DNA of 64,000 bases from Rhizobacter sp. Root1221 (GCF_001425785.1 NZ_LMDI01000056.1:23507-87506), one strand, 5' to 3'. Counted from the stretch's first letter, positions 7,728 through 17,012 are shown. The notes: generated from the letters alone by a model not told the origin. Made by a program: numbers and translations.

Positions 7728-8219
7728 TCATTCTGCACCGGCGCACTGCACCGGTCTGGCGCCGAGCCGTTCCACCAGCACGCGGGGGTCGATTCCAACC
7801 AGGTATCCGCGCCGTCCGCCGTTGATCAGGATGGTGGCGATGTCCAGCACGGTGGCCTCCACGTACACCGGCATGGCCTTGCGCGTGCCGAACGGCGACG
7901 TGCCCCCCACCAGGAACCCGCTGTGCCGCTGGGCCACCTCGGGCTTGCACGGCGCCACCTTCTTGGCACCGATCTGCCGGGCGAGGTTCTTCAGGCTCAC
8001 CTGGCGGTCGCCGTGCATCAGCACGATGAGCGGCTTGGCCGCCTCGTCTTCCATCACCAGCGTCTTGACCACGGCATGTTCGTCCACGCCGAGCTGGCGG
8101 GCCGATTCGGTGGTGCCGCCGTGGTCGACGTACTCGTACAGGTGCTCGGTGAACGGCACCTTCTCGCGCTTGAGCCACTGCGTGGCCGGGGTTTCGGAGG
8201 CGTGGTCCTTGCGTGCCAT
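7728..8219 (-). CDS. ybaK: Cys-tRNA(Pro)/Cys-tRNA(Cys) deacylase YbaK
   Basis: A 163-residue trans-editing enzyme that hydrolyses mischarged Cys-tRNA(Pro). The YbaK/ProX fold is clear: [21 protein letters not shown] at the N-terminus, the conserved lysine in [14 protein letters not shown], a long central stretch [20 protein letters not shown], and the closing [16 protein letters not shown]. It lies between plsY and a Tas-like reductase on the same strand, 25 bp upstream of plsY, so cotranscription is possible. Confidence 0.93.
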   Translation of the reverse strand: MARKDHASETPATQWLKREKVPFTEHLYEYVDHGGTTESARQLGVDEHAVVKTLVMEDEAAKPLIVLMHGDRQVSLKNLARQIGAKKVAPCKPEVAQRHSGFLVGGTSPFGTRKAMPVYVEATVLDIATILINGGRRGYLVGIDPRVLVERLGARPVQCAGAE

Positions 8220-8237
8220 CGTGTCGGTGGGGGCGGT

Positions 8238-8263
8238 GGGTCCCCGGCGTTCGCCGGGATGAC
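8238..8263. repeat. Palindromic CCCGGCG...CGCCGGG intergenic repeat, single copy
   Basis: One arm of the dispersed repeat also seen at 14,198-14,277: GGTCCCCGGCGTTCGCCGGG followed by ATGAC. It lies between ybaK and the aldo/keto reductase gene. The short stem could act as a weak terminator, but there is no T-run. Confidence 0.6.
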
Positions 8264-8269
8264 AAGCGG

Positions 8270-9340
8270 TTATTGGGCAGGGTCGCGGTATTGCCAGCGC
8301 AAGGTGTCGATCTCGGCGAGCAACTCGGGCGACAGCTTCGTGCCCCAGGCATCGATGTTGGCATCAAGCTGCTCGGGTTTCGTCACCCCGATGATGGTGC
8401 TCGCCACGCGCCAGGACGTGTAGCAGAACGCGAGCGCCATCTGCGCAGGGGTGAGGCCGTGGCGGCGTGCCAGCGCGTTGTAGTGGCGCGCGGCGTCGAG
8501 CGCCTCCGTGCGGGCCCAGCGTTGCTGCTTCATCGAGTCGAACATCGCGAGGCGGCCGGGTTTGTCGTCCGAGTTCAGGCCCACGTCGTCGTACTTGCCG
8601 GTGAGCGCACCGAAACCGAGCGGTGAGTAGGCGAGCAGCGAGACCCCCAGGCGGTACAAGGTCTCGTCGAGCCCGTTGTCGAGCGCGCGGCTGTTGAGCG
8701 CATAGGGATTCTGCACGGTGGCCACACGCGGCAACCCGTGCTGCTCCGCGAGCCGCACGAACTCGTGCACGCCCCACGGGCTTTCGTTCGACAGGCCCAC
8801 GTAGCGCACCTTGCCGGCCTTGACGAGGCCCGCGAGGGCGTCGAGCTGCTCGTGGATGGACGTGTAGGCGCCGTCACGCGACGGGTCGAAGTACAGGCTG
8901 CCGAACGTGGGCACGTTGCGGTTGGGCCAGTGGATCTGGTACAGGTCGATGCGGTCGGTCTGCAGGCGGCGCAGGCTGTCGTCGCAGGCCTGGTGGATGT
9001 CGGCCGGCAGCAGGTTGCGTGCGCCGTTGCGGATCCACGGCATGCCGCGCGCAGGGCCGGCCACCTTCGTGGCGAGCACCACCTTGTCGCGGGCGCCGGG
9101 GCGGCTGGCAAACCAGGTGCCGAGGATGTGCTCGGTGGCGCCATAGGTTTCGGCGCGGGCCGGCACCGAGTACATCTCGGCGGTGTCGATGAAGTTGATG
9201 CCGCGCCCGAGCGACTGGTCGAGCAGGTCGTGGGCGGCGGCTTCGCCGACCTGCTGGCCGAACGTCATGGTGCCGAGACAGATCGGCGTGACACGGAGGT
9301 CGCTCTGGCCGAGCGAAACGAGGGGCAAGGAGGTGCTCAT
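8270..9340 (-). CDS. Aldo/keto reductase, Tas-like
   Basis: A 356-residue NADP(H)-dependent aldo/keto reductase closely resembling E. coli Tas. It has LGTMTFGQQ near residue 22, the catalytic GINFIDTAEMYSVP (Asp and Tyr), the lysine in KVVLATKVAGPARG, and the histidine in DLYQIHWPNRN. The cofactor-binding end has ASTIIGVTKPEQLDANIDAW. The extended loop with GTWFASRPGARDK is also typical of Tas. The substrate is not known; E. coli tas was found through a tyrosine-auxotrophy suppressor screen, so it is better treated as a general carbonyl reductase. Confidence 0.9.
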   Translation of the reverse strand: MSTSLPLVSLGQSDLRVTPICLGTMTFGQQVGEAAAHDLLDQSLGRGINFIDTAEMYSVPARAETYGATEHILGTWFASRPGARDKVVLATKVAGPARGMPWIRNGARNLLPADIHQACDDSLRRLQTDRIDLYQIHWPNRNVPTFGSLYFDPSRDGAYTSIHEQLDALAGLVKAGKVRYVGLSNESPWGVHEFVRLAEQHGLPRVATVQNPYALNSRALDNGLDETLYRLGVSLLAYSPLGFGALTGKYDDVGLNSDDKPGRLAMFDSMKQQRWARTEALDAARHYNALARRHGLTPAQMALAFCYTSWRVASTIIGVTKPEQLDANIDAWGTKLSPELLAEIDTLRWQYRDPAQ

Positions 9341-9462
9341 CCCCCGAGTTTAGGGTCTACCCGCACAAGCTGCTGGCGGGCCATCATCCATCATGCAAAC
9401 GCCCGGTGACAAGACCGACCCGCGCCGTCGATCGCGCCAGGCAACACCTCCGGGGAGGCGAC

Positions 9463-11442
9463 ATGGCATTCGGCAGCATGCAACATCCAGAGACCCGCCC
9501 GGCCCCACCCGACCCCGCATCGGCTCTCACCGCCCTGGTGGAGGATGCCATCCCGTTGCTGCAGGTGGCCGCGGCGCCGAGCCATGTCCTGTGGGTCGTG
9601 GAACTGGCCCCCACCGAACACGTCGCCTACGTGAGCCCGTCGTTCGAGCGCATGTGGGGCCGCCCGGTCCGCGCGCTGTACGCCGACTGCAGCGAGTGGA
9701 TCCGCGGCGTCCACCCCGACGACCGCACCCGGGTCAGGGCCGCCTTTGAACACTGGTCCGCCGACCCGACCCGGCGCCGCTACGACGTCGAGTTCCGCGT
9801 GGTGCGTCCCGACGGCCGCGAGCACTGGATCCACGACACCGGCCACGCGGTGCTTTCACCCGAAGGCGAACTGCAACGCCTGACGGGCATTGCCGAAGAC
9901 ATCACCGAGCGCCACCAGCTGGAGGACACGCTGCGCGACAGGCAACGCTACTTCCGCAACATGGCGGAAACGCTGTCGCAGCTGGTGTGGGCCACGCGGC
10001 CCGACGGTTACACGGAATACCTGAGCCCGCAGTGGGTGCGGTACACCGGCGTGCCCGCGGAGGATCAGCTCGGCGACGGCTGGCTGATGCAGATCCACCC
10101 GGACGACCGCCCCGCCGTGGCCCGTGCCTGGCAGATGGCCGTGCGCACCGGCACCCCGTATGCCGTCGAGATGCGCATCCGCCGCCATGACGGCGCCGAC
10201 CGCTGGTTCATGGCCCGCGGCCGCCCGCTGCGCACGGCCAATGGCGAGATCCGGCACTGGTTCGGCACCAGCACCGACATCGACGACCTCAAGCGCGCCA
10301 ACGACGAACTGGCGCGCCAGCGCGACCGGGTGGCCATCATCGCGGCCACGTCGCCGAGCGTCGTGCATTCGCTGCACCTGCACCGCGACGGCCGCTACAC
10401 GGTGCCGTTCGGTGCACAGCGCATGGCCGACCTGTATGGCGTGCGCGTCGACCTGCTGGAGACCGACTGCCGGGAAGCCATGGCCGACCGCATCCACCCG
10501 GAAGACGCCCTCGGCATGAGCGAGAGCATCGCGGAATCCGCCACCCGGCTGACACCGTGGCGCCGCGAGTTCCGCGTGCGCCACCCGGAGCACGGCGACG
10601 TCTGGGTAGAGGCCCATTCCATGCCGGTGCGTGAACCCGACGGCAGCACGGTCTGGCACGGCACGCTCACCGACGTGACCGAGCGCCACCGTTCGGAAGC
10701 GCGGATGCTCGCGTTGAACGCCGATCTCGAATCCCGCGTGGAGGCCCGCACGTCCGAACTGCAGACGGCCGTCCGCGACCTCGAGGCGTTCAGCTACTCG
10801 GTTTCCCACGACCTGCGCGCGCCGCTGCGGGCCATCGACGGGTTCTCGAAGGTGGTGGCCCAGGAATTCGGCGGCCAGTTGCCCGAGGCAGGCCGGCGCT
10901 ACCTGAACATCATCCGCGACAGCGCCCGGAAGATGGGCCAGCTGATCGACGACCTGCTGGCGTTTGCCCGGCTCGGCCGCCAGGCGCTCACCCGCCACCC
11001 GGTGGACACCGCACTGCTGGTGCGCGAAGCGCTGAACACGCTCAGCCCGATGCAGCAGGGCCGCGACATCGACATCCGCGTGGGCGTGCTGCCCCGCAGC
11101 GACTGTGATCCCGCCATGCTCCGCCAGGTGTGGATCAACCTGCTGTCGAACGCCCTCAAGTACACCCGCCAATGCCCGTCCGCCCGCGTGGAGGTGGGGT
11201 TCGATGGCACCGAGTTCTACGTGCGTGACAACGGCGCCGGCTTCGACATGAAGTACGCCCACAAGTTGTTCCACGTGTTCGAGCGCCTGCACCGCGCCGA
11301 GGAGTTCGAGGGCACCGGCGTGGGCCTGGCCATCGTGCAACGCATCCTCGAGCGACACGGCGGTGCCATCCGGGCGGAATCGGTGCCGGGTGAAGGCACC
11401 ACGTTCAGCTTCCACCTGGGTGTGACGGAGACGGTGTCGTGA
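9463..11442 (+). CDS. Hybrid-type sensor histidine kinase with three PAS domains (no receiver, cytoplasmic)
   Basis: A 659-residue kinase. Three PAS/PAC units lie at about residues 30-150, 165-290 and 300-410, each ending in a PAC-like GTLTDVTERH or GIAEDITERH stretch. The HisKA H-box SYSVSHDLRAPLRAIDGFS places the phospho-accepting His near residue 448. HATPase_c motifs follow: WINLLSNALKYT (N box), VRDNGAGFDM (G1) and EGTGVGLAIVQRI (G2). There are no membrane helices, so sensing is cytosolic. The phytochrome/bacteriophytochrome-like kinase core is typical of kinases paired with a small CheY-like regulator. The start at 9463 has a GGGGAGG Shine-Dalgarno 6 bases upstream; the frame upstream to 9406 is not needed. 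The expected partner is reduced to a stub immediately downstream. Confidence 0.92.
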   Translation: MAFGSMQHPETRPAPPDPASALTALVEDAIPLLQVAAAPSHVLWVVELAPTEHVAYVSPSFERMWGRPVRALYADCSEWIRGVHPDDRTRVRAAFEHWSADPTRRRYDVEFRVVRPDGREHWIHDTGHAVLSPEGELQRLTGIAEDITERHQLEDTLRDRQRYFRNMAETLSQLVWATRPDGYTEYLSPQWVRYTGVPAEDQLGDGWLMQIHPDDRPAVARAWQMAVRTGTPYAVEMRIRRHDGADRWFMARGRPLRTANGEIRHWFGTSTDIDDLKRANDELARQRDRVAIIAATSPSVVHSLHLHRDGRYTVPFGAQRMADLYGVRVDLLETDCREAMADRIHPEDALGMSESIAESATRLTPWRREFRVRHPEHGDVWVEAHSMPVREPDGSTVWHGTLTDVTERHRSEARMLALNADLESRVEARTSELQTAVRDLEAFSYSVSHDLRAPLRAIDGFSKVVAQEFGGQLPEAGRRYLNIIRDSARKMGQLIDDLLAFARLGRQALTRHPVDTALLVREALNTLSPMQQGRDIDIRVGVLPRSDCDPAMLRQVWINLLSNALKYTRQCPSARVEVGFDGTEFYVRDNGAGFDMKYAHKLFHVFERLHRAEEFEGTGVGLAIVQRILERHGGAIRAESVPGEGTTFSFHLGVTETVS

Positions 11443-11516
11443 GCCACCATCCCACCGCCGAGATCCTCGTGGCGGAAATCAGCCCGCGACGGCTGGCGGC
11501 TGACCGGCAAGCGTGA
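11439..11516 (+). pseudogene. Response-regulator remnant (CheY-like N-terminus)
   Basis: A GTG overlapping the kinase stop codon (GTGA) opens a 25-codon frame reading VSHHPTAEILVAEISPRRLA and then stopping. This resembles the usual opening of small response regulators that follow such kinases (T-E-I-L-L-V-E-D-S/N-P), but the acidic pair is lost and only the first strand survives. The remaining codons lie antisense to the 3' end of the convergent GNAT gene. I infer that a chromosomal rearrangement removed the rest of the regulator. Short length makes this tentative. Confidence 0.45.
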
Positions 11517-11988
11517 GCAGCGCGTCACCGGTGGCGCGGCACAGGCGCCAGTCGGGCATCACGGAGGCGCCCATCTTCCGGTAGAAGCCGATGGCGTTTT
11601 CGTTCCAGTCGAGCACGCACCATTCGAAGCGGCCGTAGTTGCGGTCCACCGTGAGCTTGGCGAGGCGCGTCAGCATGGCTTCGCCGATGCCCTGGCCACG
11701 CGCGGCCGGCTTCACGTACAGGTCTTCCAGGTACAAACCGGGCTGGGCCAGGAACGTGGAGAAGTTGGTGAAGTACAGCGCAAACGCCACCACCTCGCCG
11801 CCCGCTTCGGCCACCAGCGCCTCGGCCACCGGCTTTTCGCCGAAGAGGTGCGGGCGGAGCTTCTCCGGGGTGACCTGCAGCAGGTGCGTGAGCTTCTCGA
11901 ATTCGGCCAGTTCGCGGATCAGGCCCACCATGGGCGCGACGTCACGGAGTTCGGCGGGTCGGATCGAGAAATTTGGGACGTTGCTCAT
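11479..11988 (-). CDS. GNAT acetyltransferase, SSAT/thialysine N-acetyltransferase-like
   Basis: A 169-residue acetyltransferase similar to the spermidine/spermine and thialysine acetyltransferases. Visible elements are IRPAELRDVAPMVGLIRELA, EKLTHLLQVTPEKL, the hydrophobic ALYFTNFSTFLAQPGLYLED strand pair, the acetyl-CoA pyrophosphate loop VKPAARGQGIGEAML, and CVLDWNENAIGFYRKMGA. The ATG at 11988 (MSNVPNFSIRP) begins immediately before the first core strand and is preferred to the upstream start at 12021. Likely substrates are polyamines or lysine analogues, inferred from the family only. It converges on the kinase gene. Confidence 0.87.
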   Translation of the reverse strand: MSNVPNFSIRPAELRDVAPMVGLIRELAEFEKLTHLLQVTPEKLRPHLFGEKPVAEALVAEAGGEVVAFALYFTNFSTFLAQPGLYLEDLYVKPAARGQGIGEAMLTRLAKLTVDRNYGRFEWCVLDWNENAIGFYRKMGASVMPDWRLCRATGDALLTLAGQPPAVAG

Positions 11989-12052
11989 GATCGGGCGGGC
12001 ATGGGGGTCGAAGGTTGTCACCGGACGGACAACGCCGCTTGGTGCACCGCAA

Positions 12053-12065
12053 TATCATCTCATGC
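12053..12065 (+). promoter_or_regulatory. Candidate -10 element, possible leaderless start of hydrolase
   Basis: TATCAT is followed by seven bases and then the ATG at 12066, a spacing that would put the transcription start at or beside the first codon. No good -35 hexamer is visible at the right distance, so confidence is low. Confidence 0.3.
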
Positions 12066-13007
12066 ATGACCCCGTCCGCACCGTATGCTGTACGCCGTGA
12101 AAGTCACAGCGAGTTCCTGAACCTGCGCGGATTGCGCTACCACGTGCGCCAATGGGGCGACGCCACCCTCGTCACCCCCGACCGACCGCCGCTCGTGCTG
12201 CTGCACGGCTGGATGGACGTGGGGGCGTCGTTCCAGTTCGCGGTGGACGAACTGGCCGCGCTCGAAGGCCCCGACCGCTGGGTCATCGCCCCCGACTGGC
12301 GCGGGTTCGGGCTCACCGAATCCCCCTTCGCCGACAGCTACTGGTTCCCCGACTACCTGGGCGACCTGGACGCCCTGCTCGACACCCTCCTCGCCACCGC
12401 CCCGGCCCACCAGCAGGTCGACCTGCTGGGGCACAGCATGGGCGGCAACGTCGTGATGCTGTATGCGGGTGCCCGGCCCGCGCGCATCCGCCGGCTGGTC
12501 AACCTCGAGGGGTTCGGCCAGCCCGCATCCCGCCCCGAGGAGGCCCCGGCCCGCTACACCCGGTGGCTGGACGAACTGAAGGAACCCACCGACCTGATCG
12601 GCTACCCCGATGCCACGGGCGTGGCCCGGCGCCTGAGCAAGAACAACCCGCTGCTGCCGGCCGACCGGGCGGCATGGCTGGCCGAACACTGGGCCCGCCC
12701 CGACGCAGCCGGCCGCTGGCGCATCCTCGGTGACCCGGCCCACAAGCGCGTGAACCCGTACCTGTACCGCAAGGATGAGGCGCTCGCCTGCTGGGCCGCC
12801 ATCGAGGCGCCGCTGCTGTGGATGGAGGGGGACCAGACCGACACCGGCCGCTGGTGGGGCGACCGCTACTCGAAGGCCGAGTTCCACGACCGGCTGAAGG
12901 CGGTGCGGCAGGTGGCCACCCACGTGCTGTCCCCCGCCGGCCACATGCTGCACCATGACCAGCCGCGGGCGCTGGCGGAACGCCTCAAGGCCTTCCTTGA
13001 CGAGTGA
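12066..13007 (+). CDS. Alpha/beta-fold hydrolase
   Basis: A 313-residue serine hydrolase. The oxyanion HGWMDVGASFQF motif appears near residue 51, the nucleophile elbow GHSMGGN near residue 123, an acid in the LLWMEGDQTD region near 258, and the catalytic histidine in SPAGHMLHHDQP near 297. A cap region with WLDELKEPTDLIGYPD lies between strands. The layout matches MhpC-type or esterase-like hydrolases, but substrate specificity is not visible. It lies upstream of prfB by 59 bp and on the same strand. Confidence 0.88.
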   Translation: MTPSAPYAVRRESHSEFLNLRGLRYHVRQWGDATLVTPDRPPLVLLHGWMDVGASFQFAVDELAALEGPDRWVIAPDWRGFGLTESPFADSYWFPDYLGDLDALLDTLLATAPAHQQVDLLGHSMGGNVVMLYAGARPARIRRLVNLEGFGQPASRPEEAPARYTRWLDELKEPTDLIGYPDATGVARRLSKNNPLLPADRAAWLAEHWARPDAAGRWRILGDPAHKRVNPYLYRKDEALACWAAIEAPLLWMEGDQTDTGRWWGDRYSKAEFHDRLKAVRQVATHVLSPAGHMLHHDQPRALAERLKAFLDE

Positions 13008-13066
13008 CCGGGCCCGCACGTGTCAAAATTGCGGGCTTGGCAACAGAGAACCACAGGAATCGCATC

Positions 13067-14174
13067 ATGGACGTCGAACACATCAATGCCATCGGCAACA
13101 CCCTCGCCGACCTGACCCGTCGCACGGTCGATCTTCGGGGGTATCTTTGACTACGATCGCAAAGCCCTTCGGCTGAACGAAGTCAACGCGGCGCTCGAGA
13201 ACCCCAAAGTCTGGGACGAGCCCAAGCGCGCCCAGGAACTGGGCAAGGAAAAGCGCACCCTCGACATCGTTGTCGAAACCATCGATCACCTCACCAGCAA
13301 CCTCGCCGACAACTCCGAGTTGTACGAGATGTCGAAGGAAGAAGGTGACGTGGACGGCCTCACCGCGATCGAAGCCGACGCGGCCAAGCTCTCCGCCATC
13401 GTCGAGGGCCTCGAATTCCGCCGGATGTTCAACAACCCGGCCGATCCGAGCAACTGCTTCATCGACATCCAGGCCGGCGCCGGCGGCACCGAAGCCTGCG
13501 ACTGGGCCAGCATGCTGCTGCGCCAGTACCTGAAGTACTGCGAGCGCAAGGGCTTCAAGACCGAGGTGATGGAAGTCAGCGACGGCGACGTGGCCGGCAT
13601 CAAGAGCGCCACCATCAAGGTGGAGGGCGACTACGCATTCGGCCTGCTGCGCACGGAAACCGGCGTGCACCGCCTCGTGCGCAAGAGCCCGTTCGACAGC
13701 TCGGGTGGCCGCCACACCAGCTTCGCGAGCCTGTTCGTCTACCCCGAGGTCGATGAATCCTTCGAGATCAACATCAACCCGGCCGATGTGCGCACCGACA
13801 CCTACCGCGCGAGCGGCGCTGGTGGCCAGCACATCAACAAGACCGACTCCGCCGTGCGGCTCACGCACATCCCCACCGGCATCGTCGTGCAGTGCCAGAA
13901 CGACCGCTCGCAGCACCGCAACCGCGACGAGGCATGGCAAATGCTTCGTTCCCGGATGTACGAGCACGAGATGCGCATCCGCATGGCCGAGCAGCAGAAG
14001 CTGGAAGACACGAAGACCGACGTGGGCTGGGGCCACCAGATCCGCTCGTACGTGCTCGACCAGAGCCGCATCAAGGACCTGCGTACCAACGTCGAGATCT
14101 CGAACACCCAGAAGGTGTTGGACGGTGACCTCGACACGCTGATCGAAGCCAGCCTGAAAATGGGCGTGGCCTGA
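13067..14174 (+). CDS. prfB: Peptide chain release factor 2, with programmed +1 frameshift
   Basis: RF2 releases the finished peptide at UGA and UAA. The reading frame starts at ATG 13067 ([10 protein letters not shown]), reaches an in-frame TGA at 13148-13150 in the context CGGGGGTATCTTTGAC, and continues after a +1 shift as ...[16 protein letters not shown]. The G-rich internal Shine-Dalgarno followed by CTT-TGA is the classic autoregulatory site: low RF2 promotes the shift. The full product is about 368 residues. It has the anticodon-like SPF tripeptide ([12 protein letters not shown]) and the catalytic [15 protein letters not shown] loop. The stretch before the shift is easily missed by simple ORF calling. 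Confidence 0.97.
13138..13151 (+). promoter_or_regulatory. prfB: prfB programmed +1 ribosomal frameshift site
   Basis: GGGGGTATCTTTGA: a Shine-Dalgarno-like G run three bases upstream of CTT, then the slow UGA stop followed by C. The tRNA-Leu slips from CUU to UUU, giving negative feedback by RF2 on its own synthesis. The arrangement matches the canonical bacterial site. Confidence 0.95.
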
Positions 14175-14197
14175 TGCTGTGGCGCCACCCCACCCGT

Positions 14198-14277
14198 GTC
14201 ATCCCGGCGAAAGCCGGGACCCACCGGTGGGGACTGGCGCATGGCCCGCTGTGGGTCCCGGCTTTCGCCGGGATGAC
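14198..14277. repeat. 80-bp inverted repeat built of two palindromic arms
   Basis: Two 23-bp arms (14198-14220 and 14255-14277) are exact reverse complements, and each arm is itself a short hairpin, CCCGGCGAAAGCCGGG. They enclose about 34 bp. Related single arms occur at 8238, 54721, 54765 and 63873, all intergenic. It lies between prfB and pepN and could form a long stem acting as a terminator or mRNA stabiliser. The pattern is that of a REP/BIME-like dispersed element. Confidence 0.85.
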
Positions 14278-14311
14278 GTGTGTGTGAAAACAAAAGAGAC
14301 AGGACATTCCC

Positions 14312-16987
14312 ATGCGTGAAGGCACTGCCCACCTGATCCGCCGCGAGGACTACACCGCGCCGGCGTACTGGATCCGCTCCGTCGACCTGACGTTCGAGCT
14401 CGATCCGGTCAAGACGCTCGTGATCAACCGCATGCAGATCGAGCGCAATGCCGACCAGCCGGTGCAGCCGCTGCGCCTGCATGGCGAGGACATCACGGTG
14501 ACGCGGGTGCTGGTCAACGGCGAGTCGGTGTCGTTCCGCACGGAAGACGGCCAGCTCGTGATCGACACGCTGCCCGACACGCCGTTTTCGCTCGAGATCC
14601 GCAACATCTGCGCGCCCGACAAGAACACGAAGCTCTCCGGGCTGTACCAGTCCGGCGGCGGGCTCTTCACGCAGTGCGAGGCCGAGGGCTTTCGCCGCAT
14701 CACCTACTTCCTCGACCGCCCCGACGTGATGGCGGTCTACACCGTCACGATGCGCGCGTCGAAGGCCGACTACCCGGTGCTGCTGTCCAACGGCAACCTC
14801 GTCGAACACGGTGACCTCGACCGCGGCCGCCACTTCGCCAAGTGGCACGACCCGTTCCCGAAACCGAGCTACCTGTTCGCGCTGGTGGCCGCCGACCTCG
14901 TGGCCCGCGAGCAGCACATCCGCACGCGCGCCGGCAAGAACCACCTGCTGCAGGTGTACGTGCGCCGGGGCGACCTGGAGAAGACCGAACACGCGATGAA
15001 CTCGCTGATCGCGAGCGTGGTGTGGGACGAAGCGCGCTTCAAGCTGCCGCTCGACCTGGAGCGTTTCATGATCGTCGCCGTGGGCGACTTCAACATGGGC
15101 GCGATGGAAAACAAGGGCCTGAACATCTTCAACACGAAGTTCGTGCTGGCCACGCCCGCCACCGCCACCGACGTGGACTACGCCGGCATCGAAAGCGTGG
15201 TGGGCCACGAGTACTTCCACAACTGGACCGGCAACCGCATCACGTGCCGCGACTGGTTCCAGCTGAGCCTGAAGGAAGGCCTCACCGTTTTCCGCGACCA
15301 GGAATTCAGCATGGACATGGCCGGCAGCGCCACCGCCCGTGCCGTCAAGCGCATCGAGGACGTGCGCCAGCTGCGCCAGATCCAGTTCCCCGAAGACGCC
15401 GGCAGCATGGCCCACCCGGTGCGCCCCGACAGCTACGTCGAGATCAACAATTTCTACACCGCCACCGTCTACGAGAAGGGCGCCGAAGTCGTGCGCATGA
15501 TGCAGACGCTCGTGGGCCGCGAGGGGTTCGCGCGGGGCATGACGCTGTACTTCGAACGTTTCGACGGCCAGGCCGTGACGTGCGACGACTTCGCCCAGTC
15601 CATCGCCGACGCCAACCCCGACAGCGAACTCGCGCGCCAGCTGCCGCAGTTCAAGCGCTGGTACAGCCAGGCCGGCACGCCGCGCCTCGGTTCGCGCGGC
15701 CGCTTCGACGCGCCCAGCCGCACATACACGCTGAGCCTCGAGCAATCCGCCCTGCCCTCGCCTGGCCAGGCCGACAAGGAGCCCTGCGTCATCCCCGTGG
15801 CGATGGGCCTCGTGGGCCGCGACGGCAGCGCCATCCCGCTGCAGCTCGAGGGTGAGGCCGCGCCGGTGGGCACGGAACGGGTGCTCGTGCTGAACCAGGC
15901 GCGCAACTTCTACACCTTCATCAACGTCGACGTGGAACCCGTGCCGTCGCTGCTGCGCGGTTTTTCCGCGCCGGTGGTGCTGAACGACCACCTGGCCGAT
16001 GCCGACCTGCTCACGCTGCTGCAGCACGACCCGGACCCGTTCAACCGCTGGGAAGCCGGCCAGCGCCTGGCGCTGAACCGCCTGCTCGCCGCCATCGGCA
16101 GCGACACCCCGCTCGAACTCGACGCCGCGTTCACCGACGCCCTGCGCGCGGTGCTGCGCCACCCGGAACTCGATGCCGCGTTCAAGGACCTCACCCTCAC
16201 GCTGCCGAGCGAAACCTACCTCGCCGAACAGCTGCCCGTGGTGGACCCGCAGAAGGTCCACGTGGCGCGCGAATCGATGAAGCTGCAGCTCGCGCAGGCG
16301 CTGCGCGACGACTGGGCGTGGGCCTTCAACCACCACCAGGTGACGGGCGGCTACTCGCCCGACGCGGTCTCGTCGGGCAAACGCGCGCTCGTGAACCTGA
16401 GCCTGTCCATGCTGTGCCTGGCCGCGGCGGCCGACGGCGACACCGTGTGGCCGGGCCGCGCGTACCAGCGCTTCAAGGACGCCGGCAACATGACCGACCG
16501 CCTCGGTGCGCTCGGTGCACTCACCGCGTCACACGCCGAACTGGCCGAACCCGCACTCGAACGGTTCCACGCGCTCTTCAAGGGCGACGCGCTCGTGATC
16601 GACAAGTGGTTCGCGCTGCAAGCCAGCACACCCGAGAAGGATGGCCGGGTGTTCGCCCGCGCGAAGCAGCTGCTCAAGCACCCCGACTTCTCGCTGAGGA
16701 ACCCGAACCGCGCGCGCAGCCTGATCAGCGCGCTGTGCATGAACAACCCGGCAGCCTTCCACCGGGCCGATGCCGCGGGCTACGTGTTCTGGGCCGACCG
16801 CATCATCGAGCTCGACAGCATCAACCCGCAACTCGCCGCCCGCATGGCGCGCGTGATGGACCGCTGGAGCGCCCTCGCCGAACCCTACCGCGCCGCCGCG
16901 CACGCCGCGCTGCAGCGCGTTGCCGCGAAGGCCGACCTCTCCAACGACGTGCGCGAGATCATTGGCCGCGCACTCCAGCAAGCCTGA
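14312..16987 (+). CDS. pepN: Aminopeptidase N (M1 zinc metallopeptidase)
   Basis: An 891-residue cytoplasmic exopeptidase that removes N-terminal residues from peptides. Family M1 signatures are intact: the substrate-binding MGAMENKGLNIF near residue 260 and the zinc site VVGHEYFHNWTGNRI near residue 297, with the third ligand in the downstream LKEGLTVFRDQEF. The N-terminal opening REDYTAPAYWIRSVDLTFEL and the C-terminal helical solenoid (NRARSLISALCMNNPAAFHR) match the gammaproteobacterial PepN type, which is about 870-890 residues. It follows prfB after the inverted repeat and precedes fbp by 25 bp. Confidence 0.97.
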   Translation: MREGTAHLIRREDYTAPAYWIRSVDLTFELDPVKTLVINRMQIERNADQPVQPLRLHGEDITVTRVLVNGESVSFRTEDGQLVIDTLPDTPFSLEIRNICAPDKNTKLSGLYQSGGGLFTQCEAEGFRRITYFLDRPDVMAVYTVTMRASKADYPVLLSNGNLVEHGDLDRGRHFAKWHDPFPKPSYLFALVAADLVAREQHIRTRAGKNHLLQVYVRRGDLEKTEHAMNSLIASVVWDEARFKLPLDLERFMIVAVGDFNMGAMENKGLNIFNTKFVLATPATATDVDYAGIESVVGHEYFHNWTGNRITCRDWFQLSLKEGLTVFRDQEFSMDMAGSATARAVKRIEDVRQLRQIQFPEDAGSMAHPVRPDSYVEINNFYTATVYEKGAEVVRMMQTLVGREGFARGMTLYFERFDGQAVTCDDFAQSIADANPDSELARQLPQFKRWYSQAGTPRLGSRGRFDAPSRTYTLSLEQSALPSPGQADKEPCVIPVAMGLVGRDGSAIPLQLEGEAAPVGTERVLVLNQARNFYTFINVDVEPVPSLLRGFSAPVVLNDHLADADLLTLLQHDPDPFNRWEAGQRLALNRLLAAIGSDTPLELDAAFTDALRAVLRHPELDAAFKDLTLTLPSETYLAEQLPVVDPQKVHVARESMKLQLAQALRDDWAWAFNHHQVTGGYSPDAVSSGKRALVNLSLSMLCLAAAADGDTVWPGRAYQRFKDAGNMTDRLGALGALTASHAELAEPALERFHALFKGDALVIDKWFALQASTPEKDGRVFARAKQLLKHPDFSLRNPNRARSLISALCMNNPAAFHRADAAGYVFWADRIIELDSINPQLAARMARVMDRWSALAEPYRAAAHAALQRVAAKADLSNDVREIIGRALQQA

Positions 16988-17012
16988 ATTTTCAGCCTAG
17001 AGGACTTATCCA

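Noticed and set aside
13802..16336. 844-codon minus-strand frame across prfB and pepN
   Set aside because: Antisense to two well-supported genes; low-complexity composition; not a real gene.
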